Shown here: piece by piece, positions 1-11,900 of the stretch | How the letters are laid out: every line of letters starts with the position of its first letter | Numbering within the stretch: position 1 is the first letter of the stretch | Source: Sipunculus nudus | Taxonomy: Eukaryota; Annelida; Sipuncula; Golfingiida; Sipunculidae | Assembly: GCA_026874595.1 (NCBI GenBank) | Contig: CM049314.1 | Coordinates: 9,046,729 to 9,110,728 of the forward strand | Reading direction: 5' to 3' | DNA: 64,000 nucleotides | Notes under the pieces: generated by a model | What the model saw: the letters and a program-made list of their open reading frames with translations, nothing else | Told to the model about the DNA's origin: nothing | Databases searched by the model: none | Made by a program: the position numbers and the translations under genes

Positions 1-2092
1 AGGAAAAACAGTTAATCCATGATTACTGAATATAAAAATGGGTAGACTGACAGGGGAGACAAACAAGGCTGATCACTTTATTTCAAATTTGTCTGAGGCA
101 GGAAAATAATGAATGTGCATTAGATCCTCACTTATTACTTTATCAATTTTCTTTGTTTCATCATTTTGATTTTCGTACATTTGCAATATAACATATATAT
201 CTGGATCTATAAGTCAATTCAAATTTCTCAATATCATCATCATTTATCCTTAATTTTGGTAATATAACATCACATTATGCACACAGGTGGATTTAATTTT
301 ATTTTGAATGTTAACTTGGTTAAATTATTCAAGTGGAAATTAGTTTCTTTAAAGTGCCACAATAGCACAACATGGCATCTTGTGGATTACATTTGCGATG
401 AAATAACTTTAGTTTTGGAAATACAGTTCAAACAATAACAACTAGAAAACACACACTCACAGTCACAAAATTGTTCAAAAACACTTTGTGACGGCTTAAT
501 CAGAGAACCTAATCTGCTGAACTCTGACCTCATGAAATATGCTTGAATTTTTATGAGAATGAAATTCAAGTGGGAAACTCTATTAGTGTTTATGTTTATA
601 GTGTTTCATGAAAATCCATAAGAATTTTGGTAAGTAACAATGGTGCCACCAAAGTTTGGTGTCCTAATTAAATATGCGTGGATTTGGCTGGGAATAAAAA
701 TTAGGTGAGATATTTAATTGATTAATATTTCTGCTGAGATTGACAAAAATCCATCATATTCCTACTAAGTTATCACGGCAACCATTCAAAATAGCTCCAT
801 GACCTCTGACCTCATTAAATATGTGGCCGGGGATTTGCCTTTAATCAAACTCGGGTGAGATAATCTATTGGTAAATAGTTATGGTTAGTTTCTTGAAAAT
901 CCATCAAAGCCCTTGTCAGTTTTAGTGCTATTCCAATAATCCCAGGAAAACTTTTTAGTGTCACATATGAAATGTAAAAGTTTTGTATAAAAAGATTTTA
1001 AAAATAAAAAAATCATTCAAGTATGACCAAAACCTTATCAGCTCTAGAAACCCATAGGATGCACCTGCTACAACAATTAGGAGTAGATCTGAGTAAAAAT
1101 TGAGATATCTTAGGCATAAAAAAATAAAAGGTAAGGTTCTCAAGCACCGCCCGCGTCAGTTTTAATACCTGGCATCAAACATTTTTAATTTGATTTTCAT
1201 CTTTCAAGAAATTAAAATAATACAATTTTGATACAATTTCCTTTGTTATGTAGTGCTTTTACCTGTTTAGCAAAAACACCCTGTTATTTTCATACTTTTC
1301 CATGGTCATATGACATTTTCACTGAAACATACAATAAATGGTAAAAGAAAAGAACGCCCACCTGCAGTGATTTCTAAAAAAAAAGAGCCTGGGAACCATA
1401 CCTTTTTATTTTGTTGGCCTTATTTAGATATTTTATGTCGAATAAAATTGTTCACGGATGGACAGAGCTGAACACTACCTGATATGAAATGCATCACTCA
1501 GAAGCACCCTACTGTTGCAGTTAATCTCAAATCATATCTCATCCCACCCCCACAGCAATATCCCGGCCATATACATCAAGTGTAATGGAATAATTATCCC
1601 CTGGAAGTGGGGTATGCAGGCAATGCTGTATTAAATGAGTTCCAGTGACCAACAGTGGGCTGCTTAGAACTAAGTTAACAATGCAAGTGAATACAATAGA
1701 GCCCCCCAAAAAAATCAAGAAAGAGCCCTGCTTCTGAGCTTATATTTTCAAATTTCATATTTTAACAGATTAAACCCTTATGTGTACCTTCTGTCAAAAG
1801 CAAACCAGCAGTGTGTTTACAGGAATAAAATGTGCCATGGTCAAAGTTGTGCAAAATGGAAGGTGCTGATCGCACACTTATATATGCTATAAACTTGAAG
1901 AATTTACAATATTTTGATCTAATTTCTTTCATACAATTAAATCTTGATTAAATAAAGTGTCTCAAATTTTGGATTCGTAAGTCTAATTTAAAAATGTGCC
2001 AGTCTAGTGAACAGACAGACAGACGCACAGATGACATACAATTCATCATAACTGTAGCTCAGATAATATTAAGTCATCTGAATTAAAAATTG
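1..2092 (+). repeat. Diverged copy A of hairpin-ended dispersed repeat
   Basis: This stretch matches 20.46-22.90 kb in the same order: the GAGGCAGGAAAATAATGAA block near 100, CACAACATGGCATCTTGTGG near 367, and the TTAACAGATTAAACCCTTATG block near 1763. It ends in a run of CAGACAGACAG and a decayed form of the terminal hairpin (GCTCAGAT...AGTCATCTGA, 2056-2083) followed by TTAAAAAT. The left end lies outside the window. No protein-coding frame is visible. The short spacers, terminal hairpin and absence of obvious target duplications suggest a non-autonomous rolling-circle (Helitron or Helentron-like) element, but that class is inferred. Confidence 0.6.
525..930 (+). repeat. Three diverged tandem units of about 145 bp
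   Basis: Three successive blocks begin with a TGACCTCATTAAATATG-like motif (near 525, 662 and 808). Each contains a GGTGAGATA- or GTGGGAAA-like middle and ends in GAAAATCCATMA (near 609, 747 and 896). They sit inside repeat copy A and resemble in style the internal tandem arrays seen at 28-32 kb. Confidence 0.45.
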
Positions 2093-2869
2093 TAATGTAT
2101 ATCAACAGTTTTTACAATGTTAATGTTTTATAGAGATCTTTGGTCATTTTTATCATTTTCAACTTGAATAGTGTTGCACATGATGTCCCTTGAATTCACT
2201 GATTTTTTTAGATCTATACCACTGTATATTGTAGTTCATGAAATACACTATTTCAAAACATCTTGAACAGGAATAAGCATGATGATAACCAAGAGATGAG
2301 ATCATTCATACAACTCTATTTGAATGCTGATGTATAGTGAAATAAAGGCATTTTCTGCCTGGACAAGTGTGATGATTTTTAAACTTTCCCAACACACTAT
2401 TGCATAAAACTTTTTTTTTTACATTAAGGCCATAACCAGGAATCAAAATGAGGTGATTTTGCTTTTGATGCATTTTGCGTGAGGTTTACCACACATTTCA
2501 GGTATTTGCCTGTCACTAAAATGTTTATCCCATTTGAGAAAACACTATGCAATACTTCAGAATTCACAAGAAATCCTATAAAGCCACATATTTGACATGA
2601 AGTTCAAGGTCATCAGTTTTAAAACTCCTGCCAAAACTTAGAGAAAAAAATTGTATCAAACATGAGTTAAAATTAAACTATACTTCAAACGACATGGTGT
2701 TAATAAGGTAATCAACAGATAATCATAGTGCTTCAAGGCATATTTTTGCTGTGAAGCTCACAAAATATTGATCATGTAAAACAGTTTTGACCTAGGTTCT
2801 TGGGAGATTTTCCAAGGTCCTCCCACAAGGTTTTCTATTTTGAGAAGTTCCTAGGTAGTGAGAAGTTTC
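2093..2869. other. AT-rich stretch, no gene seen
   Basis: No open frame with protein-like composition, no RNA gene and no tandem repeat recognised. It lies between two copies of the hairpin-ended repeat terminus. Confidence 0.5.
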
Positions 2870-3011
2870 TAGGTTGAATGGTTACAATCTGTGCCCTGCT
2901 ATGAACTATGAACTGTTGTGCCCCAGATGAACACACAAAAGGAGAAATAGTGCTAAATAGTGATAGATATAGCTCAGATGACTTACAGTCAGCTGAGCTA
3001 AAAATAATGTC
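2870..3011 (+). repeat. 3' terminus of hairpin-ended repeat
   Basis: The GGTTACAATCTGTGCCCTG stretch resembles the end of the 337-bp units near 28.7 and 32.0 kb. It is followed by GCTCAGATGACTTACAGTCAGCTGAGCTAAAAAT (2971-3007, quoted here as one motif with arms GCTCAG/CTGAGC and TGACT/AGTCA). This is an intact copy of the terminal hairpin. Confidence 0.65.
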
Positions 3012-3044
3012 ACTTGAGTATACCTTCAAGGTGTATCCAGGTAT

Positions 3045-3750
3045 TGTCATTTCACCTCAGTTGCTTTTAAGGAACCATACATTTTCTGTAACTCCACCAG
3101 TAGAGCACTTCTGTAACCCCATCAGCGGAGAAAAACTGCAACAGGGTTCTGTGATAGGAATTAAAACAATATAAGTGACTCATATAAATTTAAAAATCAC
3201 AAAAAAAGAATATTCCAATAAATATACTTAATGTAACAATGACTGTTCCAATCAATTTGAAATGCTGATCCTCTAAGAACTCACTCTAATAGGAGTTGAT
3301 GTCAGACAAACCCATGATCTTTGTTTATGCTAGTAGGATTGAAATTTGACCACTGGGACAAAATCCAATTAGAATATCCTAAATTAATTCTGATCTTACT
3401 TAAAGTAATTTAGCAAAAAAGATACAAAATAAAAAAAAATTAATAATTCAAAATATCTTTAATTTAGTGAAGGGTGTATTTCAGTGCCATTTGTCAGAAA
3501 CTATAAGAGTTTCCATTTGGTGATCTCAGTTTATGCAAACCTGGAAAAAAGTCATGAACTCAAGAATTGGCTATACACATATACTAGCATGATCATTGTG
3601 TACAACATGTATGATGACAAATGGGAGCTGTTTCTCTTTAAAACAAATATATTTATATGAAAGAATGTCTGAAGAATTAACAGGAAAACTGTAAATATAT
3701 TAATTATGAAAGGCTGTTCACACATACTTGCTGGTACGGTAAATTCGTCC
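3045..3750 (+). repeat. Diverged duplication, unit 1
   Basis: Shares GTTCTGTGATAGGAATTAAA (3147), an AATCCAATTAGAATATCC-like block (3363) and GTGAAGGGTGTATTTCAGTG (3466) with the units at 4.23-4.68 and 5.18-5.56 kb. The three pieces look like one ancestral repeat of about 0.7-1 kb duplicated locally and then broken by insertions. Confidence 0.5.
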
Positions 3751-3794
3751 CATGATTTAACATCTGGGATAATCCCACCATCCATTTGAACATA

Positions 3795-4202
3795 CCCTTA
3801 CAGAAATTTTGGGACATGAAGTGTGCTTAAAGTGTGCTTCATTTGTGCTTATTTTGTGCTTTCAGTGAAATGCTGTACAGAATTACTTTGAAAATGCTGA
3901 AACTGCATGTGCTTCTTTCGTGCTCCAAGTGTACTGATTCTGTGCTTCAGAAATACAATGTGCTGAAATTGCTGCTTTGGTGCTCCAAATAAACTGATTA
4001 ACTGCTTTTATAGTGCTCCTAGGTCTGCTCAAATATGTTCAAAGTACCATTCAGTTGTGATAACATTTATGCACACTGAACAATACCTCAAAGGTGTTTT
4101 TTACATGCCTAAGTAGTGCTTAAACCATGCTCCATTTACATTTCTTTTTTACTTTTTCTGTGCTTATTGAGTGTGCCTCAAATACAATTTTTTCTGCAAG
4201 GG
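3795..4202. mobile_element. 408-bp MITE-like element with CCCTTAC termini
   Basis: The left end reads CCCTTACAGAAATTTT and the right end is its inverse, ending CTGCAAGGG. The element is flanked by TA on both sides (3793-3794 and 4203-4204). Removing it leaves GAACATATGTTC, a perfect palindromic target. The interior is mostly degenerate GTGCTT-type repeats (about 3817-4180) and has no coding capacity. The termini resemble those of the 10.6-kb segment at 23475-34088, so the two may share a mobilising enzyme. The superfamily is not assigned: a 2-bp TA duplication fits Tc1/mariner but also other groups. Confidence 0.7.
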
Positions 4203-4229
4203 TATGTTCTGAGAACATCTGTATTAAAA

Positions 4230-4680
4230 TAATTCCTACTATACCTTCAGGAATTGTCCAGGGTTGTCACTTCGAACATCTTTGTTGTTGAGTGTACATC
4301 ACAGGCCTTTTTTGCATCCCAATCAAAGTATAATGTCTGCTGAGGAGTTCTGTGATAGGAATTAAAACAATGGTGGAAATGTCTTATATCAACTGAAGAA
4401 TCACAAAAAAAATATTAACATAAATAAACTATATGTAGCAATTCCTACTCTGATATGTTGGAGCAGAATCATTGATCCTGCAAGGCCAAACTCAGAGGGG
4501 TTGTCACAAGACAAACTCTGATCCTTTTTTATTTTGCTATTAGGACTGCTGTTTCTAATAAGACTAATCCAATTAGAGTGTCCTTAGACAAATTCTGACC
4601 TCATTGTAAATAACTTATTTTGAAGCAAATTACAGGTACAAAATCACAAAAGAAATTAGTCAATTATGAAACTAGAGGTT
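4230..4680 (+). repeat. Diverged duplication, unit 2
   Basis: GTTCTGTGATAGGAATTAAA (4349), then an AATCACAAAAA block, and AATCCAATTAGAGTGTCC (4568), in the same order as unit 1. Confidence 0.5.
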
Positions 4681-5175
4681 GAAGGTCCTCAATTAGCTCC
4701 AGCTCCTAAAATGGCAGCCCAAGGGACAGGGATCCATATTGAAAGTCAGATTAGTCTGAAATTTTTTACCATAAATAATCTAAAAGGGAAAAAAAAAATT
4801 GATAAAACAATCACAGGATTGTTTAAAACGTTATTGTAAAAAGATTTAAAGTATTTGATTGGCAGCCATATATTTATGGATTCAACAACAGTCTGAAATT
4901 TTAAAGCACACAAACCCTCAAGGGTGTCAATGTTCTGTCAAAATTTTGCATGAAAATCACTTACTGACGTCCAGTCTCCATAATAGGTATTAAGCAGGTC
5001 TGTAATTGGATAACAGGCACCATTTTGAACCATGAATTCTAGAAAGATCTCATTGAAATACTGCACTCGAAAGAAAGCATCCCGGATGGACAGAAAAGAT
5101 AAGATGAAAGGGTGGACAGATGGACAAGTCAATCACTATAATACACCCCTTTTCAAGCGGGGTTCTAACAACAAA
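4681..5175 (+). repeat. Fragment of a second dispersed repeat family
   Basis: The block ends with GGATGGACAGA/GGGTGGACAGATGGACAAG (about 5085-5127) and then CTATAATACACCCCTTTTCAAGCGGGGTTCTAAC. ACCCC...GGGGT forms a small inverted repeat. This resembles the GGACAGACG plus hairpin ending of other mollusc-type repeats but is a distinct family from copy A. It separates duplication units 2 and 3. Confidence 0.4.
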
Positions 5176-5179
5176 AAAA

Positions 5180-5565
5180 GTAAATTCTGTGAAGGGTGTA
5201 TTGCGGTGCAATTTACTAGAAACTATATATCAGTGTGTCCAGCAGGTGAACTCGGCCCATGGAAACCTGGCTGAAGTCTTGAACTCAAGAACAGGTAATA
5301 TTCTACCAAGGTCATTGTGAGCAACATGTATGATTGGAAGCTTAACAATGGGAAGCTCTTACTAGTTTATTTGTAAGGAGCAATCTTGGAAGAACTAAAA
5401 GGAGTAAATACATTACAAAAATTTCATCTATACCTTTGGGAATGATCCTGGACAGTCACTTATTATCTCTGTTGCTTGAGTTCATCAAATTCCTTTTTCT
5501 GCATCTGAATTAAAGGATAGACTGTACTCAAAGTGTTCTGTGGTCGGTGCTAAAGAAATGTCTGC
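5180..5565 (+). repeat. Diverged duplication, unit 3
   Basis: Contains GTGAAGGGTGTATTGCGGTG (5189), CTTGAACTCAAGAACAGG (5278) and a GAGCAACATGTATGAT block, matching 3466-3620 of unit 1 in order. Confidence 0.5.
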
Positions 5566-6253
5566 TACAAATATAAATTCAAAACGTCACATAGAAATAT
5601 GAAAACTGAGCATTTCTTGCAGAGCATAAAAATGTATATATAATTACATACACACCTCGACAATTATAATATATCCAACTTCAAGGGAAATAAGCAATTC
5701 TTCAAAAGCTAAGGGGCTCAGAATATTAATGTATTTCTGCATGAAGAATGCACTGCAATAACCACTATAGAAGCTACTAATAAAATGTATGGTAATACCA
5801 GACCATTACCATATGAAAATCTAGCCAAGAAAAATAAAAATTAAAAAAAAAGCACTGTAATATATTATTCTTGCACATGATATTCACCCTAATATTTTTC
5901 AGATACAACATCAAACAAATTGCATGGTCAGGATTTCTCTGCTACACACACTTGCTTATACACCCACACACAAAATACACTTTTATTCCTTTAAAAAAAT
6001 AATATATAAAATATGCAGGGGATAACAACATGCTATGACGGGGGTTCTCTGGAGGATACTGGAAGGGCAGTACTATATTTTGAGGACAGACTATCCCTAC
6101 CAGCATATGTTGTATTCTCATCATTGCTTACAGTATATAACACAATACAAACTTATCACGCACACCTGCAAGAGGCAACAAACAACACAACAAATACACA
6201 TAAACAAACACCTCATATCACTAAAAACAAATACATACACCTTTATTGAGTAA
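5566..6253. other. AT-rich stretch, no gene seen
   Basis: No credible exon or repeat identified. The end of the stretch (6160-6250) is CA/AC-rich. Confidence 0.4.
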
Positions 6254-6513
6254 AATGGAAAACATAACAGTACTCCAGGCTGCAGGCTTATGATGAAAAT
6301 GTTAATCGCTCTCCAATCATTCAAGATCAAGTTCTGCTCTCTGGATTGGCTGGGTCTCTGCTGTTGGTTTGTATTCTGCCTGGCCTTTTTGGCTTTGGGT
6401 GCTGTGGCTCTCCTCAGGTCACCAGTATGGGTAAAACGCTGGTGGTCTCGCGGCTCCCTGCAATGCTTGCATATATATATGGCATCACATCTATAGGCTT
6501 CATCAAATGTCAA
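6254..6513 (-). other. Unrecognised open frame in a GC-richer block
   Basis: The minus strand is open for more than 85 codons in a local island of higher GC (about 6290-6560), unlike the surroundings. The frame encodes a short Cys-x2-Cys motif (CKHC) followed by a basic, Gln/Arg/Lys-rich stretch. A stop codon lies just upstream and there is no convincing start, so it could be an exon, a processed fragment or chance. The plus strand of the same block ends in CAATAAAACATGTTCAGTCAGTCAGT, which contains AATAAA and a short CAGT repeat, so a retroposed fragment is also possible. No function is proposed. Confidence 0.25.
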
Positions 6514-6590
6514 TTATGCTTTAGGAGCACAAAGGGCTGGAGCCTTGACTACAGCCACCTGTAGCTGCTCAATAAAACATGTTCAGTCAG

Positions 6591-7159
6591 TCAGTGTACG
6601 TATATCTGCATATTTGCATGACCTTGACAAAAAAGGGCCAGGTCACTAGTTTTTTTATATTCTCAAAGAATTAGTTGACATGATTCATATAACAAAGATG
6701 AGTGGAAAATAGGTAATATACTTTAAAAGTTGTGGGTTTCACAATAATGTTTTATATGTTTTAAATAGACATGGAGTCTATTAGAGTTATTGTATTATTA
6801 TAACAATATCTTTCTGTTTGTGATATATCACGTACTATTACTATTACCACATTTTACCATCTGTTATTATTACTATTACTGGGGTATCAATTACTCTTAC
6901 TATTACCTATACATGTGGGATGCTTCTACACCTCCCACAGCCAACAGTGCTAAACCAGCACTATCATCACTTGTGTAAACTAAAATTAAAATATATTGTA
7001 GGCGATATATGACCTAGTTTAATTAACATTTTCTTATACGAAGTCTGTCATCGACAGAAGGCTTATTATAATGCTTGACACCTTAATTATTTAAACATAT
7101 TTAATATGCAGGTTAATATTCAACCAATTGAAACTATTCTATTTGGAAACATACCAAAC
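6591..7159. other. AT-rich stretch, no gene seen
   Basis: Simple TTAC/TATTAC-rich sequence around 6780-6910; nothing else supported. Confidence 0.4.
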
Positions 7160-7690
7160 ATTGATAACTATAACTATGTTCTTAGAGGCCTCCGAGAGTC
7201 AGTGGTTGCGAGCTAGAGAACATATAAAGTAGTAATATTATGAAGGTCTTACTGTTTTGAGAGGCCTCTGACAGTTCCAACAGTCACCAACAGTAAGCAT
7301 ATCATCTGGTAGTATGAAGGTGTTACTGTCCTGAGAAGCCTCGAACAGTTCTGACAGTCACTGACAGTGAGCATATAATGTAGCAATATGAAGGTGTTAC
7401 TGTTCTGTGAGATCTCCTACAGCTCTGACAGTCACCAACAGTGATCATATAAACTAGCAATATGAAGGTCTTACTGCTCTGATAGGCCGCCGACAGTTCC
7501 TGCAGGAAGCATATCTTCTGGTAGTATAAAGGTCTAAATGTTCTAAGAAACACCCCCCCCCCCCCGACAGCTTTGACATTCAATGACAGTACAGACATAA
7601 CAGTGTGTATGAAGGTCCTACTTTTCTGACAGGCATCAATAGTTCCAACAGTCACCAAAAATAAGCATATGGCCTAGAAGTATACTTCAT
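7160..7690 (+). repeat. Tandem repeat, about 75-bp unit, about 7 copies
   Basis: The motif TATGAAGGTSTTACTGT recurs near 7239, 7314, 7389, 7461, 7526 (degraded) and 7609. Each is followed by GAG(A)GGCCTC-like and GACAGTCACCAACAGT-like segments. One copy is interrupted by a C homopolymer (7551-7566). No coding role is apparent. Confidence 0.75.
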
Positions 7691-7814
7691 TTTGTCAATA
7701 AATGCATATTTTAGCTTTATGAGTATGTTTACCTGTAACCAAGCATCAATCAGTGTATTTTAATTAAAAGACCTAACCATGAGTATCAGTATCAACAGAT
7801 TAGGAAGAAGAAAC

Positions 7815-7935
7815 TACTGTATTTACTTTTGTATAAGACACCCCATGTATCAGACGACCCCCCCCCCCCACCCCCAAATTTTGAACCTCAAGTTTTGGTA
7901 CAAATTATTTTTCAGCATCTTGGCTTTGCCAACTA
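7815..7935 (+). mobile_element. Fragment of a GTATAAGACACCCC-type MITE
   Basis: Reads TACTGTATTTACTTTTGTAT then AAGACACCCC, a TATCAGACGACCC repeat, a C-run and AAATTTTGAACCTCAAG. Such GTATAAGACR/CCCC sequences are widespread as short transposon ends in invertebrate genomes; that assignment is from memory. No opposite terminus was found nearby, so this is a partial copy. Confidence 0.4.
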
Positions 7936-8985
7936 CTAAGGATCACTATGTCAGCATAATGATCACTTTAAAACCGATAACTGAGATGGGATTTTATAAT
8001 ATTTGATTCTTAAAATGGTCAGTGGTATATTTTTTTTAAAGATTCTACAAGTGAAAACAGGGAAGTTATATAGAAATTTTAAGGTATAGAACAGACCAAA
8101 ACAGAATTTATCAACATATAAAAAAATGTGTATTTACAACAATTCAAATAAATATCATAAGAGACAGCAGAGGGTCAATTTTAGGGCCCAAATTTGGGTA
8201 AAAAATTATTTTTGGCAAATGTCCATGAGGTGGCACCCACTAAAAATTAGCATGGAAGTTTCATCATACCATGCAGGTAGGATAACAGGACCCTTTTAAT
8301 AACCATTTTCCCCTTAGAACAGTCGTAGAATGGAATAACTTGGGATAAAAAGTGGTTGAAGCCCTATCTTAACCACTCTCAAATTATCATGTAATCAATA
8401 TTAATATTAGTATGATACTTATTTAAATGAGTGGTGCACCCTCATCAAACTCTTAATTCTGTATACTTGGGACTGCTTGTATTCCTACCAATCTTTAATT
8501 CAACAAAGCTGAATGACTTGTTCTGCAGCACAGCGAAACTTGAGCCTCTACTTTAATTGCAGTATCTTACCTACCATGACATACTAACATGGTTTGTGAA
8601 TCAGTTCATGGTCCACATTACTTCATTACCAGGTTGTTTTCTAAATGGTAGCTTCAAAGCCTTCATATATCACCCAGTCAAAATTACTCGCCTGAGGCTA
8701 TATGCATGGCATCAGGCATGCACACTACGGTTTGCATGATATCCTGCATAGTTTGTACTATTTACCTGATACTGTGCGTATTATTACCTATGTACACAAA
8801 ATATTGTGTATATTGCTCCTTTTACACATATACTTTCGTTCAGACAGAAGGCAACATGCATGATTTTGATCAGAACTGTGCAAAAAACATGGTGGTCAGA
8901 AGTGAGAACACATATATTCTTTTTCAATAAAGTTATAAATCAACAGCAAAATCAACATAGTTATCTCATAATTCTACATAGCCTC
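7936..8985. other. AT-rich stretch, no gene seen
   Basis: Several short open frames exist, but none has protein-like composition or splice context. No repeat structure was recognised. Confidence 0.4.
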
Positions 8986-8989
8986 TGAG

Positions 8990-11900
8990 CAACAGTGTTT
9001 CAGTGAGAGGCATATTTTACTCTGACAGTGTGCTCATCTTGTATTTCAAGGGTTAGGGTTTCACCAATATCTATTTAACAGCCACATTTTACTGTGATAC
9101 AGTACGATCATTTTGTAATTCAAAGGACAGGGTATCAACTATATCTATGTGACAGGCACAGTTTACTGTGACACAGTGTGAATATGTTGTATTTCAAGGG
9201 CTAGGGGTTTACCCATGTGTGATAATCACATATCACTGTCACGCTGTATGTTCATCTTGTATTTCAAGGATAAGGGTTTTACCAATATCTATGTAACAGG
9301 CACATTGTACAGTGACACAGTGTGCTCATCTTGTATTTTAAGGGGTAGGGTTTCACCCATATCTATGTGAAAGGCACATTTCACAGTGATACTCATTCAC
9401 TTTGATTCAGCCTTTTGAAATCAGTTCGGCAAAAGCCAAACAAAAGGCCTATTGGCCAGCAAACATACTATTGTGACTAGTGTGTTCATCATGTATTTCA
9501 AGGGTTAGGGTTTTATCCATATCTATATGACAGCCACATTGTATTGTGAAACGGTAAGCTCATCTTGTATTTCAAGGGTTAGGGTTTCACCCATATCTAT
9601 TTGACAGCCATATTTTAATATTGTGACAGAGTATGCTCATCTTGTATTTCAAGGGTTACAATTTCAGCCATATCTATGTGACAGGCACATTGTACAGTGA
9701 CACAGTGTGCTCATCTTGTATTTCAAGGGTTAGGGTTACACCCATATCTATGTGACAGGCACATTGTACAGTGACACAGTGTTTGCATCTTCTATTTTAA
9801 GGGTTAGGGTTTCACTCATATCTATGTGACAGGCACATTGTACAGTGACAGTGTGCTCATCTTGTATTTCAAGGGTTAGGGTTTCACCTATATCTATATG
9901 ACAGCCATTAGTTTAATATTGTGACACAGTATGCACATCTTGTATTTCAAGGGTTACAATTTCAGCCATATCTATGTGACAGGCACATTGTACAGTGACA
10001 CAGTGTGCTCATCTTGTATTTCAAGGGTTAGGGTTTACCCATATCTATGTGACAGGCACATGGTACAGTGACACAGTGTGCTCATCTTGTATTTCAAGGG
10101 TTAGGGTTTACCCATATCTATGTGACAGGCACATTGTACGGTGACACAGTGTGCTCATCTTGTATTTCATGGGTTAGGGTTTCACTCATCTATGTGACAG
10201 GCACACTGTACAGTGACACAGTGTGCTCATCTTGTATTTCAAGGGTTAGGGTTTCACCTATATCTATATGACAGCCATTATTTTAATATTGTGACACAGT
10301 ATGCACATCTTGTATTTCAAGGGTTACAATTTCAGCCATATCTATGTGACAGGCACATTGTACAGTGACACAGTGTGCTCATCTTGTATTTCAAGGGTTA
10401 GGGTTTCACCCATATCTATATGAAAGCCATATTTTTAATATTGTGACACAGTGTGTTCATCTTGTATTTCAAGGGTTAAGGTTTTACCTATATCTTTATG
10501 ACAGCTGTATTTTTAATATTGTGACACAGCATGCTCATCTTGTATTTCAAGGGTTACAATTTCAGCCATATCTATGTAACAGGCACATTGTACAGTGACA
10601 CAGTGTGCTCATCTTGTATTTTAAGTGTTAGGGTTTCACCCATATCTATGTGAAAGGCACATTTCACAGTGATACTTATTCACTTTGATTCAGCCTTCTG
10701 AAATCAGTTCGGCAAAAGCCAAACAAAAGGCCTATTAACCAGCAATATACTAATGTGACTAGTGTGTTCATCTTGTATTTCAAGGGTTAGGGTTTCACCC
10801 ATATCTATGTGAAAGGCACATTTCACAGTGATACTCATTCACTTTGATTCAGCCTTTTGAAATCAGTTCATCAAAAGCTTAACAAAAGGCCTATTGGCCA
10901 GCAATATACTATTGTGACTAGTGTGTTCATCTTGTATTTCAAGGGTTAGGGTTTTATCCATATCTATATGACAGCCACATTGTATTGTGAAACGGTAAGC
11001 TCATCTTGTATTTCAAGGGTTAGGGTTTCACCTATATCTATATGACAGCCATAATTTTAATATTGTGACACAGTGTGCTCATATTGTATTTCAAGGGTTA
11101 GGGTTTCACTCATATCTATGTGACAGGAACATTGTACAGTGACACAGTGTGCTCATCTTGTATTTCAAGGGTTAGGGTTTCACCTATATCTATATGACAG
11201 CCATATTTTTAATATTGTGACACAGTGTACTCATCTTGTATTTCAAGGGTTAAGGTTTTACCTGTATCTTTATGACAGCTGTATTTTTAATATTGTGACA
11301 CAGCATGTTCATCTTGTATTTCAAGGGTTAGGGTTTCACCTATATCTATGTGACAGGCACATTGTACAGTGACACAGTGTGCTCATCTTGTATTTCAAGG
11401 GTTAGGGTTTACCCATATCTATGTGACAGGCACATGGTACAGTGACACAGTGTGCTCATCTTGTATTTCAAGGGTTAGGGTTTCACCTATATCTATATGA
11501 CAGCCATTATTTTAATATTGTAACACAGTATGCACATCCTGTATTTCAAGGGTTAAGGTTTTACCTATATCTTTATAACAGCTGTATTTTTAATATTGTG
11601 ACACAGCGTGCTCATCTTGTATTTCAAGGGTTACAATTTCAGCCATATCTATGTAACAGGCACATTGTACAGTGACACAGTGTGCTCATCTTGTTTTTTA
11701 AGGGTAAGGGTTTCACCCATATCTATGTGAAAGGCACATTTCACAGTGATACTCATTCACTTTGATTCAGCCTTTTGAAATCAGTTCATCAAAAGCTAAA
11801 CAAAAGGCCTATTGGCCAGCAATATACTATTGTGACTAGTGTGTTCATCTTGTATTTCAAGGGTTAGGGTTTTATCCATATCTATATGACAGCCACATTG

